Shown here piece by piece: positions 34,732 through 45,635 of a stretch of 64,000 bases of DNA (its first letter is position 1; every line of letters begins with the position of its first letter). Position numbers and translations under genes: made by a program. The notes beneath the pieces were generated by a model. That model was not told the DNA's origin. It did not search any database and saw only the letters and a program-made list of their open reading frames with translations. The DNA lies in contig WIDE01000089.1 of NCBI GenBank assembly GCA_015039315.1, forward strand, positions 1 through 64,000, given 5' to 3'. The stretch is from Clavulina sp. PMI_390. Taxonomy: Eukaryota; Basidiomycota; Agaricomycetes; Cantharellales; Hydnaceae.

Positions 34732-36270
34732 CTACTGTGCCGAAGTGCCTCGTTCATCCGCTGTGGAAAGGGTTGTTCGAAAAGGAAGTGTGGGTGGGGT
34801 GACATTTCCAAAGCCGCACAACCGGTCCCATGTCGCTCCATCGAGCCCCCATCGCGGGGGACAATCTTCTATCTCCGTCTCGCCAGACCATTCCCAACTA
34901 TCAACGGGTGTCGATGGGGATGACGATTCCAATGAGGGGGAAGGCTTGCGATTGAGCACCGCCTGGTACCTCACGACATTATGAAGAACACCATCAACAC
35001 ATAACTGGAAGCGGGGGACCATTTTTTTCACATCGACAGTCGTATCCGAGAACCAAAATGAGACAATAACCTGCTGGAGCTGCAGGCCTTCCTCGTTCCT
35101 CCCGAATAGTTCGCAAAGCTTTAGCATGATCTCCTTGATAAGCTGGGTTCTGGTAACAAAAGCAGCTGGTCCACCATGAATTTGCCCAATCAAGGCGCTG
35201 GCTCGCTCAAAATAATATTTGAGATGTAAGATGGATGGAAGTGCATTCACATCCTCCTCTGAGGGTTCGTGAGAGGGGAATGAGCGAAACCAGAACGGAA
35301 TCGCGACCATCTCCAAAACGGGCCCCAGCACGTTTATACAGTCAACATCTCCAACGGCGGCCTGCGTCCAGTATTCCGCCACGGACCGCTGGGACTTCGA
35401 GTCTTCTTTGAAGAAGAGTAACACATATTTTGGGGGCCGTACCACCTTTGGATGCGCCAGCAATGGTCGGGAGATAAGAACTAATCCGGTATTTTGGATG
35501 CCCATGATCGCGGTGAGAGGCTGGGACGAGTATGAAGGATAAAGGAAGTGGGTGAGATTGGGCACTTTATGGAGGAGAGGCTCTGCAGATTCGCTGAATG
35601 CCGCCAAGGTACCGGAGAACGGCCCCTGGTCTTGATTTAGGAGTGCAATACGCTCTAGCGAGCCAGAAGCTGATTCCAGGATTGGCGCCATGAATGTTTG
35701 AGGAGTGAACGAATAAAGTCCGGTAAGACGAGGTAGGGATGTTTTGCACCAATTACCGACGACTTCATAGACATGATTTAGCCATTGGAGTTGATGGGAT
35801 GTAAGGCTGTTGTTTGGGTAATGATGCCGAATCTCGGGAAAGACCAGCTCGCGAAGATTTGGCAACAACAAAAGCGCCTCGGCGAGGAGCTTGGTGACAG
35901 ACTCGAGGGAGACACGGCTCGTCTCGCAAGTAGGGAGCATTATTGTGGTGGGATTGTTCTTGCCTGAGGGTAAACGCTTGGACAACGAGAATCCAGGTGC
36001 AATGACCAGTACACGGACGCTTCGTGCACGCGTTGGATTGGAGACGATGGGATGACAGGCAGCCTTGAGGGAGGATAATCTGAACGAAAAAGCAAGCTTG
36101 TACACTCGCCAGGACCTTCTATTCGCGAAAGCATTGAAAATCGAGTTCACCCTGGAAAACGAATCTACATCCTCCTTTGCAAGGTGAAAGACTATGAGGT
36201 CGATCAGCTCTGCAGGCAGGCGCATTATCGGCGAGATAGGGAGGGTCTTGTTCCCACTTCTCGTACGCAT
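34732..36270 (-). CDS. F-box protein, tandem paralogue 2
   Basis: An intronless frame of 512 residues starts at the ATG at 36270. The F-box (MRLPAELIDLIVFHLAKED) is at residues 16-34, and the conserved CPPRWGLDGATWDRLCGFGN block lies near the C-terminus. It is close to paralogue 1 along its full length, for example SRVNSxFNAFANRRSW and LVFPEIRHHYP against LVVPEVRHHYP, so these two are the youngest pair. Start chosen so that the short leader has the same length as in the sisters. Confidence 0.75.
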   Translation of the reverse strand: MRTRSGNKTLPISPIMRLPAELIDLIVFHLAKEDVDSFSRVNSIFNAFANRRSWRVYKLAFSFRLSSLKAACHPIVSNPTRARSVRVLVIAPGFSLSKRLPSGKNNPTTIMLPTCETSRVSLESVTKLLAEALLLLPNLRELVFPEIRHHYPNNSLTSHQLQWLNHVYEVVGNWCKTSLPRLTGLYSFTPQTFMAPILESASGSLERIALLNQDQGPFSGTLAAFSESAEPLLHKVPNLTHFLYPSYSSQPLTAIMGIQNTGLVLISRPLLAHPKVVRPPKYVLLFFKEDSKSQRSVAEYWTQAAVGDVDCINVLGPVLEMVAIPFWFRSFPSHEPSEEDVNALPSILHLKYYFERASALIGQIHGGPAAFVTRTQLIKEIMLKLCELFGRNEEGLQLQQVIVSFWFSDTTVDVKKMVPRFQLCVDGVLHNVVRYQAVLNRKPSPSLESSSPSTPVDSWEWSGETEIEDCPPRWGLDGATWDRLCGFGNVTPPTLPFRTTLSTADERGTSAQ

Positions 36271-36336
36271 ATTGCGGTGAACTTGTTTGCGGCTAGGCGG
36301 TAGGGGATAAGAAGGCAAAGCCGACGACCCGCTTGT

Positions 36337-36344
36337 TGACGCCG
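36337..36344. promoter_or_regulatory. CRE-like element upstream of F-box-2
   Basis: TGACGCCG, followed by a second ACGTGAC, lies 67 bp upstream of the start codon. The place corresponds to TGACGTCA before F-box-3 and to the GACGTC repeat before F-box-1. Confidence 0.4.
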
Positions 36345-36494
36345 ACGTGACAAGCTCAAGAGACCAAACAAGCAGGTCATGGATGTATGCTATATATATA
36401 TTGTTCGGCTTCAACAAAATGAAGGGATATTACTTTCGAGTACATCTGCATACTGATGTTATACAATCGGATATGCTAAGAACCGTGATTGCCC

Positions 36495-37988
36495 CTAGAC
36501 ATCCGTTTCCTGAGCGGCCAAAGGGGTCACAGAAGAGGATTTGAGTGTTGGCGGCAGGTTGTTTCCAAAACCGCACAGTCTGTCCCAGGCTACTGCGTCG
36601 AGACCCCATCGCGGAAGGCATTCTTCGCTCTCAGTCTCACCAGACCAGGCCCAGCTACCTGCAGACGTCGATGTTGAAGAGGCAGCCTCGCGAGTCATCA
36701 CTGCCTGATACTTTACGATATCGTGTGGCACTTTTTCTGGGGAGTAAAAAGGTGACATTCTTGATACGCTGGCTGTGCTGTCCGAGAACCAGAATGAGAC
36801 CATGACATGCTCCAGTGGGGGTGGCATATCAACCCTGTCCAACACCTCTCGCAGGTGCCGCATCAATTGGCTGATAAACTGAGACCTGCTCAGAAGATGT
36901 ATTGCCTGCGCACCGCCCACTTGAAATAGGGCACAGCATCTGTCGACATAACATTTGAGGTGGAGAAGGGACGCAAAGGTATTTGTGGCCTCTTCTGAAG
37001 AAACTTCGCGGAATAAGAATGGATTCCGAGCCAGCTTCAGTCCTGGGGCTAGGAGGTGCATGCAGGCTAAGGGATCCCCCACCGCATCTGTTTGATACTC
37101 AATTACCGGTCGCCGAACATTTGAGGCTCCTTTGAACCAGATCACCGCGGATTCTGGTGGTCGTAGCTCCTTGTGTTCTGGAAGAGGATCAGATACCAAT
37201 GTTAATCCATTGCTTTGAATATCGTTGTCTGGGATGATGGGCCGAGAGTGGTAAGCAGGATAAAGGAGATGAGAAATATTCGGCATGTTGGAGCGTGGGG
37301 ATTTGGTAGGATCACTAAACACTGCCAGAGCACCATTAAGAGACTCTTCATCATTCAGCAGGATCACTCGTTGCAAGGAATTGGATGCCGTTTCCAATAT
37401 TGGCGCGACGAACGCTTCAGTGGTGGAAGAGTATATCCCAGTGAATGGAGGTGAGGACGTGTGACACCACTGTTTGACAACATCGTAGACATGATTCAGC
37501 CATTGAAGCTGATGAGATGTGAATTTTCGTCCGGGGTAATAAAGGCGAATTTCGGGGAGGACGAGCTCGCGAACGTTTGGTAGTAGCTGGAACGCCTCCG
37601 TCAAGAGCTTCGAAATGGATTCGAGAGAAGCACGGCTCGTTTCGAAGGTAGGTAGAAGCATGTTGGAGGTGCCTTTCCTGTCAGGGAACGACTGCTTAGA
37701 TAGTCTGAATCCGGGCGCAAGGACGAGGACGCGGACGTTCCGTGCGCGAGCTGGATTGGAGATGATGGGATCGCAGGCCGCTTTCAAGGAAGCTAGCTGG
37801 AAGGTAAATGCAAGTTTATAGACTCTCCAGGACCTTTTATTTGCAAATGCGTTGAATGCGAAGTTCAATGTGGAGACTGAATCGAGATCCTTGGTATCAA
37901 GGAATGTGATGATGAGATCGATCAGCTCTATGGGTAGTATCATCATTGGAGATGAAGAAGAGCCTAACAGATCACTTTTTTGTCGCAT
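36495..37988 (-). CDS. F-box protein, tandem paralogue 3
   Basis: An intronless frame of 497 residues starts at the ATG at 37988. The F-box is MILPIELIDLIITFLDTKD; the second half (SVSTLNFAFNAFANKRSW) matches the sisters. The C-terminal block CLPRWGLDAVAWDRLCGFGN is kept. It is the most diverged of the three, with several indels in the middle. Function as for the sisters: an SCF adaptor of unknown substrate. Confidence 0.75.
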   Translation of the reverse strand: MRQKSDLLGSSSSPMMILPIELIDLIITFLDTKDLDSVSTLNFAFNAFANKRSWRVYKLAFTFQLASLKAACDPIISNPARARNVRVLVLAPGFRLSKQSFPDRKGTSNMLLPTFETSRASLESISKLLTEAFQLLPNVRELVLPEIRLYYPGRKFTSHQLQWLNHVYDVVKQWCHTSSPPFTGIYSSTTEAFVAPILETASNSLQRVILLNDEESLNGALAVFSDPTKSPRSNMPNISHLLYPAYHSRPIIPDNDIQSNGLTLVSDPLPEHKELRPPESAVIWFKGASNVRRPVIEYQTDAVGDPLACMHLLAPGLKLARNPFLFREVSSEEATNTFASLLHLKCYVDRCCALFQVGGAQAIHLLSRSQFISQLMRHLREVLDRVDMPPPLEHVMVSFWFSDSTASVSRMSPFYSPEKVPHDIVKYQAVMTREAASSTSTSAGSWAWSGETESEECLPRWGLDAVAWDRLCGFGNNLPPTLKSSSVTPLAAQETDV

Positions 37989-38060
37989 TCTTGAGTGAAT
38001 TTTGAGTGGTAAATGAAGTTGGCTTGATGTACTGGACAAGAGCCAGCGCTTCGCCTTGAT

Positions 38061-38068
38061 TGACGTCA
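38061..38068. promoter_or_regulatory. CRE palindrome TGACGTCA upstream of F-box-3
   Basis: A perfect TGACGTCA lies 73 bp before the start codon at 37988. This is the site of ATF/CREB-type bZIP factors. Its position is shared with CRE-like sequences before the two sister genes. Confidence 0.5.
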
Positions 38069-38281
38069 ACGCAGTGCCAAACAGTTGGCCAATCACTACT
38101 AATACATCTGAACAATATAAAATGCTGACTTGTATTCTGATGCCTACGTGTTCTACATCGAAGGTCTCGATGCGTGGTGTTAGAAGCCCCAGTATTCTTC
38201 GGGTCTTTGCTGGCTTTTAGCGTGCGGGCCGCAATCATATGGGAAGCCTGATGAATGACTATCAGCTCTAGACCCACGGCA

Positions 38282-39040
38282 TCATAAATCAAGTCGCCCT
38301 TCGTCGCTGAGCCGCTGATTTTGGGAGTAGAGGGTGCAGGGACATAAATCTACATGGTCGGCATTGTGCATATCACCCATCCTTTGCGTCACGGGCGGCT
38401 CTTCAGGAAAGATGAAGGGATCAGCTGAAAGCGGCTTATCTATTCCGTACGCCTCAACGAGTGGACAAAGCGATAGATTGTCCACAGGACCCTGATACAG
38501 GAATGTGTTTTCCAACCTAGGATGGTGGAACTCCTGTGCGATTGTGCGGATTTGTTGAGCGTCCGAGAGGAAGGGATGAAGAGGGATAGTAGCCTGAGGT
38601 GGGTAGTACGGAGGGTTTCCGACATACTCTTGCTCCTCATCCGATCTGAGGACTTCATCAAGGTCATTCTGAATGGGTGAGGAAGTACGGAGGGTGCAAG
38701 GAGATGGGGCGCGCGATCGACAAAAAGTCGCAGAAACATCAAGCCATTCGGGCGCCGGCCAATCCTCGCCCTCGTTCGGGCGTGACTGTGAAGATTCCGA
38801 AGGGCTAACAGACAGATTTCCCAAGGTCATCGCGGCCATTTCGACATCACTCATATCGAATCCATCATCCGTAACTTCAGACGAGCCATTGTATCGATGA
38901 GCACATTTGGTGCAGAGCTCGTTCAAGGAAACCACGACGCTAGGCGAGCAATTGGCGCAGGTGAAAAACTGAGTTCGAGTGTCATAGAGGATGTAGTTAG
39001 GCTGGGTGGTCGAGAACTGGGCGGAGGTGGCGGAAGGCAT
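38282..39040 (-). CDS. Acidic protein with a CxxC pair, unknown function
   Basis: An intronless frame of 252 residues starts at the ATG at 39040. Near the N-terminus CANCSPSVVVSLNELCTKC could form a small zinc ribbon (C-x2-C ... C-x2-C). The rest is acidic, rich in Ser, Pro and Glu, with DDGFDMSDVEMAAMTLGNL and EEQEYVGNPPYYPPQ. Towards the C-terminus there are single Cys residues (DLCPCTL). I do not recognise the family. The uniform frame and the composition argue for a real gene. Confidence 0.6.
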   Translation of the reverse strand: MPSATSAQFSTTQPNYILYDTRTQFFTCANCSPSVVVSLNELCTKCAHRYNGSSEVTDDGFDMSDVEMAAMTLGNLSVSPSESSQSRPNEGEDWPAPEWLDVSATFCRSRAPSPCTLRTSSPIQNDLDEVLRSDEEQEYVGNPPYYPPQATIPLHPFLSDAQQIRTIAQEFHHPRLENTFLYQGPVDNLSLCPLVEAYGIDKPLSADPFIFPEEPPVTQRMGDMHNADHVDLCPCTLYSQNQRLSDEGRLDL

Positions 39041-39342
39041 GGGTGGTCAAAGCGTCGTCGTGACTGGGGTCAAAGTTTATGGTCAAAAGCTCAGTCTCTA
39101 TACGATAGAGCATCTACAAAGTGGGTGAGTGGCCCAATGCATAGAACGTACAAAGCGCTGGATGGGTGGTCAATGTTCGAGCCACCTTGCAAAGCGAAAA
39201 GGCGCAAAAATCAATAGGCTGGATTCGATATAATGATCGTACAAAGAGCACGGAGCTATAGGGCCATCGTTCGGTCGAAATCCGATGTCAAAGACTCTCC
39301 AACCTCTGACGGACAAACTGAACGAAGCTGCACTGAGACACA

Positions 39343-40336
39343 TTACAATGAGGCAAGTGCTCGCTTCCCTGCCGCTGCGGTGATTAGTGCAAGCACAGCG
39401 CCATAGCTCAGCACCTGTCCTATCTTCAGGTCGATCCAGTACCAGATCAAGAGACCCTCGAATGCCGCTAGGAGGGCGATGAAGGGGGCTGTGGCTGAGG
39501 AAGGAGTGTAGTGGATAGGAAGGAATGACAGCTGATGGGGAGAAGTGATTGTGAGGAAAGATCATATAAGCAAAGTGTTGACGGGCACGTACCAGGCCAG
39601 CAAGGACCACCCAAGGGCTCAATGCGACGGCAGCGAAAACGAGCGAGATGACCTTTGGAGGCATTTTCTGCTCACCACGGAATGTGTGAGAGATCAATGG
39701 TTTAGCGTGGTAAAGTAACTCTTCGGGATGAGGAGCTACTGGCATGGAAGCCGGGAGCTTGAGTTTGAGCAAGGGAACGGTGGATGATTTGCGGGTGAAG
39801 GAGCCGAGAATGAGGTCAACAGTCAGGACAGTGTCATCAGAAGTCGCAGGGATTCCTGGTGGTGGTCGGCGGGCGTTCTACGGAAACGTATGCATTAGGA
39901 CGTGTATGCGCAGTCATGAATCGGGTACTCACCAGGTCAAATTTAGCTTTCCCTGAAGATGGTACTCGTATGGGTTGAATTCCTTCCTCGCCAGTGGAAG
40001 AGTGGAATCGCAAGAAAGCTTGATGGGGTTGGACACCATTATCGCCGCTCTCGTCATCGTCAACAACAGTGAAGGTGAGCTTCAGAATGTCACTCTTTCC
40101 CACCGAAACGGTCGGTAGAGATGATGTTGACACGTCCAGCCTATCATAGACGATTACATTATTAGCTATTAGGACGTTTCTTCCATAAGAGTTATTTCGT
40201 ACGGGTCCGAAGCCAGCACCGACCCCACGTCAGAGACGACAGAGTATTTTGGGACCTTGACAGTGAGCTTGGCGCTCGCCGTCGAGAGAAGGCCAGAGAG
40301 TATGCAGAGAGCGACAGAAGAGCGCATCATGCGCAT
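39343..40336 (-). CDS. SWP1: Oligosaccharyltransferase subunit, ribophorin II family
   Basis: Exons in transcript order are 40336-40203, 40140-39933, 39877-39593 and 39531-39343, giving 271 residues. An N-terminal signal peptide (SSVALCILSGLLSTASA) precedes a luminal beta-rich domain (LKLTFTVVDDDESG, QAFLRFHS). The C-terminus has three membrane segments (VISLVFAAVALSPWVVLAGL; APFIALLAAFEGLLIWYW; VLSYGAVLALITAAA). Length and layout fit yeast Swp1. The protein acts in the oligosaccharyltransferase complex for N-glycosylation in the endoplasmic reticulum. The C-terminal KRALASL lacks a KK retention signal. It is divergent from VPS60 with 141 bp between starts. Confidence 0.88.
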
Positions 40337-40477
40337 TTTAGGAGAGAAATCACAAGAGAAAGTCAAAGTAAGGCAACGAGAGGATGCCACGCAGAAGTAA
40401 TCGTCACACAAAAGTGACCGTTACGTGTGACAACCGCGCATTCCCAATTGAACGTTTGACTCCACCCCACCACCACC

Positions 40478-41647
40478 ATGCACAGGTTCTTTGGCACTCC
40501 AAATAGGGCTCCTAAGCCTACGATGTCAGATGCTATAGCTGGGGTACGGGGATTTGTCCCTTCCAACGATGCTCTGTATTGACATAGGACCCTATAGAAC
40601 GAGACGCGTATAGCAAGCATTGAGGTTCAAATCAAGAAACTTGATGGCGAGCTTCAGAAATTCAAGGACCAAATGGCAAGAATGAAGAGTGGGCCCGGGA
40701 AGGTATGTCATTGTTCGTGCACTCCTTGATCACCCCCTTTGTACTGGAAATGGCCGAGACCAACTGGGAGCGCGCTTGTTATAGGGGTGTCTGTTTTCAT
40801 TCGCTGACATCACGTTTTTGCTTTGACCCTACCCTTTATCCTCCCTACCACCAGTCTGCTGTGCAGCAACGAGCTTTGAGAGTGTTGCAGCAAAAGAAGC
40901 AGTACGAAGCCCAAATGGCCTCCATACAGCAGCAAACCTTCAATATGGAAAGCACTATGATGACCACCGAAAACCTGCGGAATACCATGATAACCGTGGA
41001 TGCTATGAAGGCCGCTAACAAGCAAATGAAGAAAGAATTTGGCAAGGTAAGTTTCGATGTACTGCGGGCTGTGCTCGTGTGCCGCTGTGTAGTTTCGGTT
41101 GAAGCGCAGCGCAGCCACCAATGTGCTTAGTCTTCGCTTGGCATGAAAAGCTAACACTATGCCCCACTACTTAGGTCGATATCAACCAGATAGACGTACG
41201 TTTCGCCGATACCCCTGAAGTTTCGTGCCTTCTCCTGACCTGAATCCACACACATGTTTCCATTAGTCTCTGAATGACGAGATGCAAGACCTTCTCGAGC
41301 AAGCGAACGAAGTCCAAGAAGCTCTTGGACGGAGCTACGCCGTCCCAGATGAGATCGACGAGGAAGAGTTGCAAGCTGGTAAGCAAATCAGTTTTTCCTT
41401 CCGCCAACCTTCACCCACGATGTGGTTTCCTCTCAGAATTGGACGCACTATCAGCTTTCGACGAGAATGAAACCGAGGACTATCTAGCAGAGGTGACTCA
41501 ACCGGAACAGATTGACACGTCCCTGCTTGAGGAACACGGCATCGTGAGTCTGAGCACACCTACTACTATGATGCCCTTCTGATAATGAACCACCGTTGTT
41601 TGCAGCAACAACGGGAACAGAATCATGCAATGCAAGCGAATGCTTGA
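40478..41647 (+). CDS. VPS60: ESCRT-III-associated protein Vps60/CHMP5
   Basis: Exons 40478-40543, 40598-40702, 40855-41046, 41175-41195, 41267-41378, 41437-41543 and 41606-41647 give 214 residues. It is a Snf7-family protein closest to CHMP5/Vps60: MHRFFGTP start, [14 protein letters not shown] helix, [30 protein letters not shown] and [16 protein letters not shown]. The family length (about 220) fits. Vps60 regulates ESCRT-III and Vps4 in multivesicular-body sorting through Vta1 binding. One exon is only 21 nt. The C-terminal part is acidic and ends in a short Gln/Asn-rich exon. Confidence 0.92.
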
Positions 41648-42455
41648 GACCTGACGGTTTTATTACTTTAGAATACTTCATCTTGCGCCTAGGACTTTCA
41701 CTCCACATAGCTATCGACCCCCTAGCTTTTTGCTATCACGCTTATTGACGAATACATGCTACTTCTCTGTGTTCGTGTACATAATAAATCATCTGTTTGA
41801 ACCCCGCTAGCACCCTTGCTGTTGGTCGATCAGAAAGGGATCTCAATTAGTATTCAAAAGTTCGAGGGGCGCAGTGAGTCACTGTGACGCATGCCGACTT
41901 GGTCTATTTGGGCGTTCCCTCGCCGCTATCTATGATCACCGCTTGTGCGTGCTCCGATAGCCCCGAGCTATGCTTTGGAAACTCTTGGACTCTGAGCCGT
42001 CACTATAACCCACAAAGCGTCATATTTTCGAGCCAATCATTGCACCATGCCGTGCAACCACTTCGGCTCGTTCACGGCAACACGGCCTTTTCAGTCCGCA
42101 ACCTACGCCACGTGCTACATCATTGAGATTTTGGCGAGTGACGAAGATATTGAAATATCTTTCTTAAGCTCAGCCGTGCCTGAATGTGGGTGAAACAACG
42201 CCAAGGATGTTCTCGCGGTGGATTTCGGCGATACGGATTATCAGATAATCCATATCTATTCATAGAGACTGATCAGCGTAAAGCCGCCGAATTTTCGCGC
42301 AATATAGATAATCGCACGATTAGATTCCATGGGTAACTCAATGCAGACGGCGAGCCAAAAGGTATAAGGATTCAAAGCTCAGCGATTTTTTTTTGGGTTC
42401 GTGCGGTCCTTCTACCTCTCCTTTCCTCCTCCAAATCTACTGTACGCTAGTCGCC
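41648..42455. promoter_or_regulatory. Upstream region of the siderophore transporter gene
   Basis: About 800 bp contains no gene. It includes the GATA palindrome at 42235-42251 and a further AGATAA at 42305-42310. A T run lies at 42389-42396, about 60 bp before the start codon. Confidence 0.5.
42235..42251. promoter_or_regulatory. Palindromic GATA-factor (iron regulator type) site
   Basis: GGATTATCAGATAATCC contains ATCAGATAA on the plus strand and ATCTGATAA on the minus strand. Both match ATCWGATAA, the extended site known for fungal iron-responsive GATA repressors (Urbs1/SreA/Fep1 type). It lies about 205-220 bp upstream of the siderophore transporter start, a plausible place for iron repression. 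Confidence 0.6.
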
Positions 42456-45319
42456 ATGTCCGACTCCGCGCATGATGAGAAGCACTCTCCCGAATCTGTG
42501 GAGTACGACAGCGCAGACATCGTTGATACACAGGAAGGAGTTAAGAAGGTCGAGGCACTCCAGAAGGTTTGGACACCTGGGCTCAAGATTGCTCTCTACA
42601 TCTCTATTGCTCTTGCTTGGTGGGTCAAAAACCTCAAAACTTGACAGGCAACCTGAACGCTAACCCAATCCCTCATTCTTACTCTCTCCACAGCTACATG
42701 TACATTGTACGCACTCCACTTTCCCTTTAGACGCCCAATTTTCTTGTATGTTCTTACCCTGGTATGGTCCAGCTCGATAACGGTACCAATTGGGCGTGGG
42801 GGTGAGTAACCTCTTTGGTGCGGGCCTCTGAGCTCGGCTATCAGATTAGATTAACTATGCAACCACGTGTCTCCTCCCAGGTCTTATGCATCCGCCGAAC
42901 TTGGCCACTACGACCTGTATGCTGCCATTCAATGCGTTCAATCCATTTTGCGTATGTATCTACTGTTCCTTCACGGCTTGATCTAATTTGTTTGTGCCGT
43001 CATTGCCCCACTCTATAGTTGCTATCGGGAAGCCTCTGTTCGCAAAATTTACTGATGTCGCTGGCCGTGCGGAGGTACGTAAGCTTCTCACCGGGCGATC
43101 CTTAGTCTAATTTTACCTTCTCTATAGGCCATCTCGATCGCCCTGTTTATGTATATCCTCGGCTAGTGAGTATTCCTTCTCAATGAATACTCAGGCAATG
43201 AGTTTGAGTCATTACCACGAGATGTGCGTTCCTGACGCTTAATCTATTATATTTTCAGCATCATATCGGCAACTACGCCTACAATGACCGGTCTCGGAGC
43301 GGGTAATGCTATTTGGGTGCTAGGATTCTCAGGTCTCCAGATCGCCATCCAGGTTCGGACATTCCCTCCATGGCTCAACTTCACCATTGAGATCGTTACA
43401 CCGTCCTTGATTGTAGATTGTAATTGCAGATATTACTACACTGCAATGGCGTTCTCTAGTTTCTGGCCTCGCGTGAGTGGGTCACCGCGCTTCTATGTGC
43501 CTGTACAGCTGATGATATTCCGTTTGACAGTACTGGAGGATGGTACTTCATCAATTTCTACGCCAACGCTAAAATCTCTACTCTTATGGTCGACGGCCCT
43601 GGTTGGCGTTGGGGCTACGGCATCTATGCCATTTGTTACCTCCCCGCCCTTCTCCCAATTGTAAGTGTGACTTTGAGCAATACTTCCAATTATTTATATA
43701 CCTTTGACTGACAAGTAATACTCGCAGATTTCGATCTTGTTCTATGCCCAGAACCGCGCAAAGAAGGAAGGGCTCATCAAGCAAGAGGCAAAGTTGCCGT
43801 TTGCTAAACGCGTAACAGCGTTCATCATTGAGACGGATGCTATCGGTTTATTTTTCCTCGCCGCAACTCTCGCTCTGATCTTCCGTATGCATTTTCTACA
43901 TCGTACCCTTTTTCCTGGCCTCTTGAATCAAATTCCTCCCTAGTCCCTATGGTTATTGCGGGTGGTTCGTATGCTACAACGACATGGCAAAACCCTGCCA
44001 TCCCAGCAATGATGGTCGTGGGCGGCGTCGTAACCCTTCCGATATTCGTTATCTACGAGATCAAATACTCTACTTATCCGGTCGTCCCTCTACGTCTGCT
44101 GCGCAATAGGAACGTGCTCATTATGTGTGGCATCAACTTGTAGGTGTCTCCTGTATCGACCGGGTTATTCGAAAGCTCATATCTTATCGACTTTTTGTAG
44201 CTTCGACTTCATATCGTGAGTCTGCAGCTTCCAGAATCTCAAGCTGAGGGCTAACAATTGTGGCTTCCTTTTCGATCTCCGCTTAGTTTTTACTTGACGT
44301 ATGGCCAACTGTACGGATTTGTTTCGGCCACGACGAACTGGTCCTATGCGAACATCATCTACTATACCAATGGCCAAACACTATCACTTACGGTAGGCAA
44401 ATAATCCCCCCAGCTATATCACATTAGTCAAGATATTTATCTCGTGCACTCTCTGCACACAGTTCTCCGGCATTGTTTGGGCCATTTTCGTCCTGTATTA
44501 CAAATTCGGCTTCCGATACAGCTTGAACACTGCCTTGGCCGTCCGTATGCTTGGTGTCGGTCTTATGCTGCACGCACGAACAGTTCAAGGCGAACCGACC
44601 GGCGAGCTTGTGATGACCCAGATTCTACAGGGTTTTGGCGGTGGTGTGACTGCAGTTGCTTCGCAGACTGCCGCTCAGGGCTCTGTTCCGCACCAAGGTT
44701 CGTGATACATCTGCTACCGAAGATCCTTTCCCATCAGAGAGCCATATAGGAGCTGACTTCTTGCTTGAAATGGTTAGATCTAGCTCTCACGACCGCTCTT
44801 GTCCTTCTCGCGGCCGAGGTCGGCGGTGTGATCGGAACGGCGGCCGCAGGAGCCATTAATCGTAACCGCCTCCCAATCGAAATCCAAAAGCGCTTCCCTC
44901 AGTTCAATACGACCGAGGTCGCGGCCTTCGTTGGTAACCCCGCCTTGGTGGCGATCGATTACCCTGACCTCAACTCACCGAACCGAATGCTTATGCACGA
45001 CGCGTAAGTTTATATTTATGCTTCTACATCGCCGAAATTTGACCTCGATTGTGCTTGATTCTTGAACCTTTTCCGTCGCCTCGGTCCCTATATGCATAGG
45101 TTCTCGGCCGTCCAGAAGGATCTCGTTGTCCCTGCCCTTGTCCTCGCCATTGTTCCGTTCCTTCTGTCCTTCTTTGTTCAGGACTTTGCTTTCACCAAGG
45201 TACAGAATATGGTGGAGGCCAAGGCAGTGACTGGTGATGTGGTAGAGGGAGTGGAGCGCCGCGAGAACCTTATCCATGAGGAGAAGCTGGCGCACCACGC
45301 CGCGAATGCCAAGGTCTAG
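42456..45319 (+). CDS. MFS siderophore-iron transporter
   Basis: Sixteen exons: 42456-42619, 42694-42706, 42773-42801, 42881-42951, 43019-43074, 43128-43165, 43259-43352, 43417-43472, 43531-43660, 43728-43884, 43944-44139, 44201-44215, 44287-44392, 44463-44697, 44778-45003 and 45100-45319. They give 601 residues with exact phases, the usual length of the ARN/SIT/Str family. Typical stretches are LDNGTNWAWGSYASAELGHY, GKPLFAKFTDVAGRAEA, IVIADITTLQWRSLVSG and GPGWRWGYGIYAI; about 14 membrane segments are seen. The family imports ferric siderophores by proton symport. Two microexons (13 and 15 nt) are needed to keep the frame. A GATA-type iron site lies upstream. The exact siderophore cannot be told. 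Confidence 0.88.
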
Positions 45320-45635
45320 AATATGAACTTAGGCATGAAAATTGAACTCCCAGCACGAAATGATACGGGCCCAGAAAGGCATTGCTTGTAGAGGCCCTAT
45401 TTTTATAGTAGTGTAGTATGGGTTGGTGGATGGACTCAAATATCAACCGCGAATATACTCAATAGATTAGTGAAACAAATCGATTGTCCAATGTGGCCCT
45501 GGAACATTCACAGGCCGTCAAACGATCACGGTAGGCAATATGACAAAAGTTTGAATAGCAGAACACAAGAAACGAAGGACATGCGCCTCGCTCAAATAAC
45601 AACACACAAGCCTCAATGTAATACCAACATGGTGA
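45320..45635. other. Convergent 3' interval, siderophore transporter / GBP2-like
   Basis: Only 3' flanks of two convergent genes; no RNA gene or repeat is seen. Confidence 0.4.
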
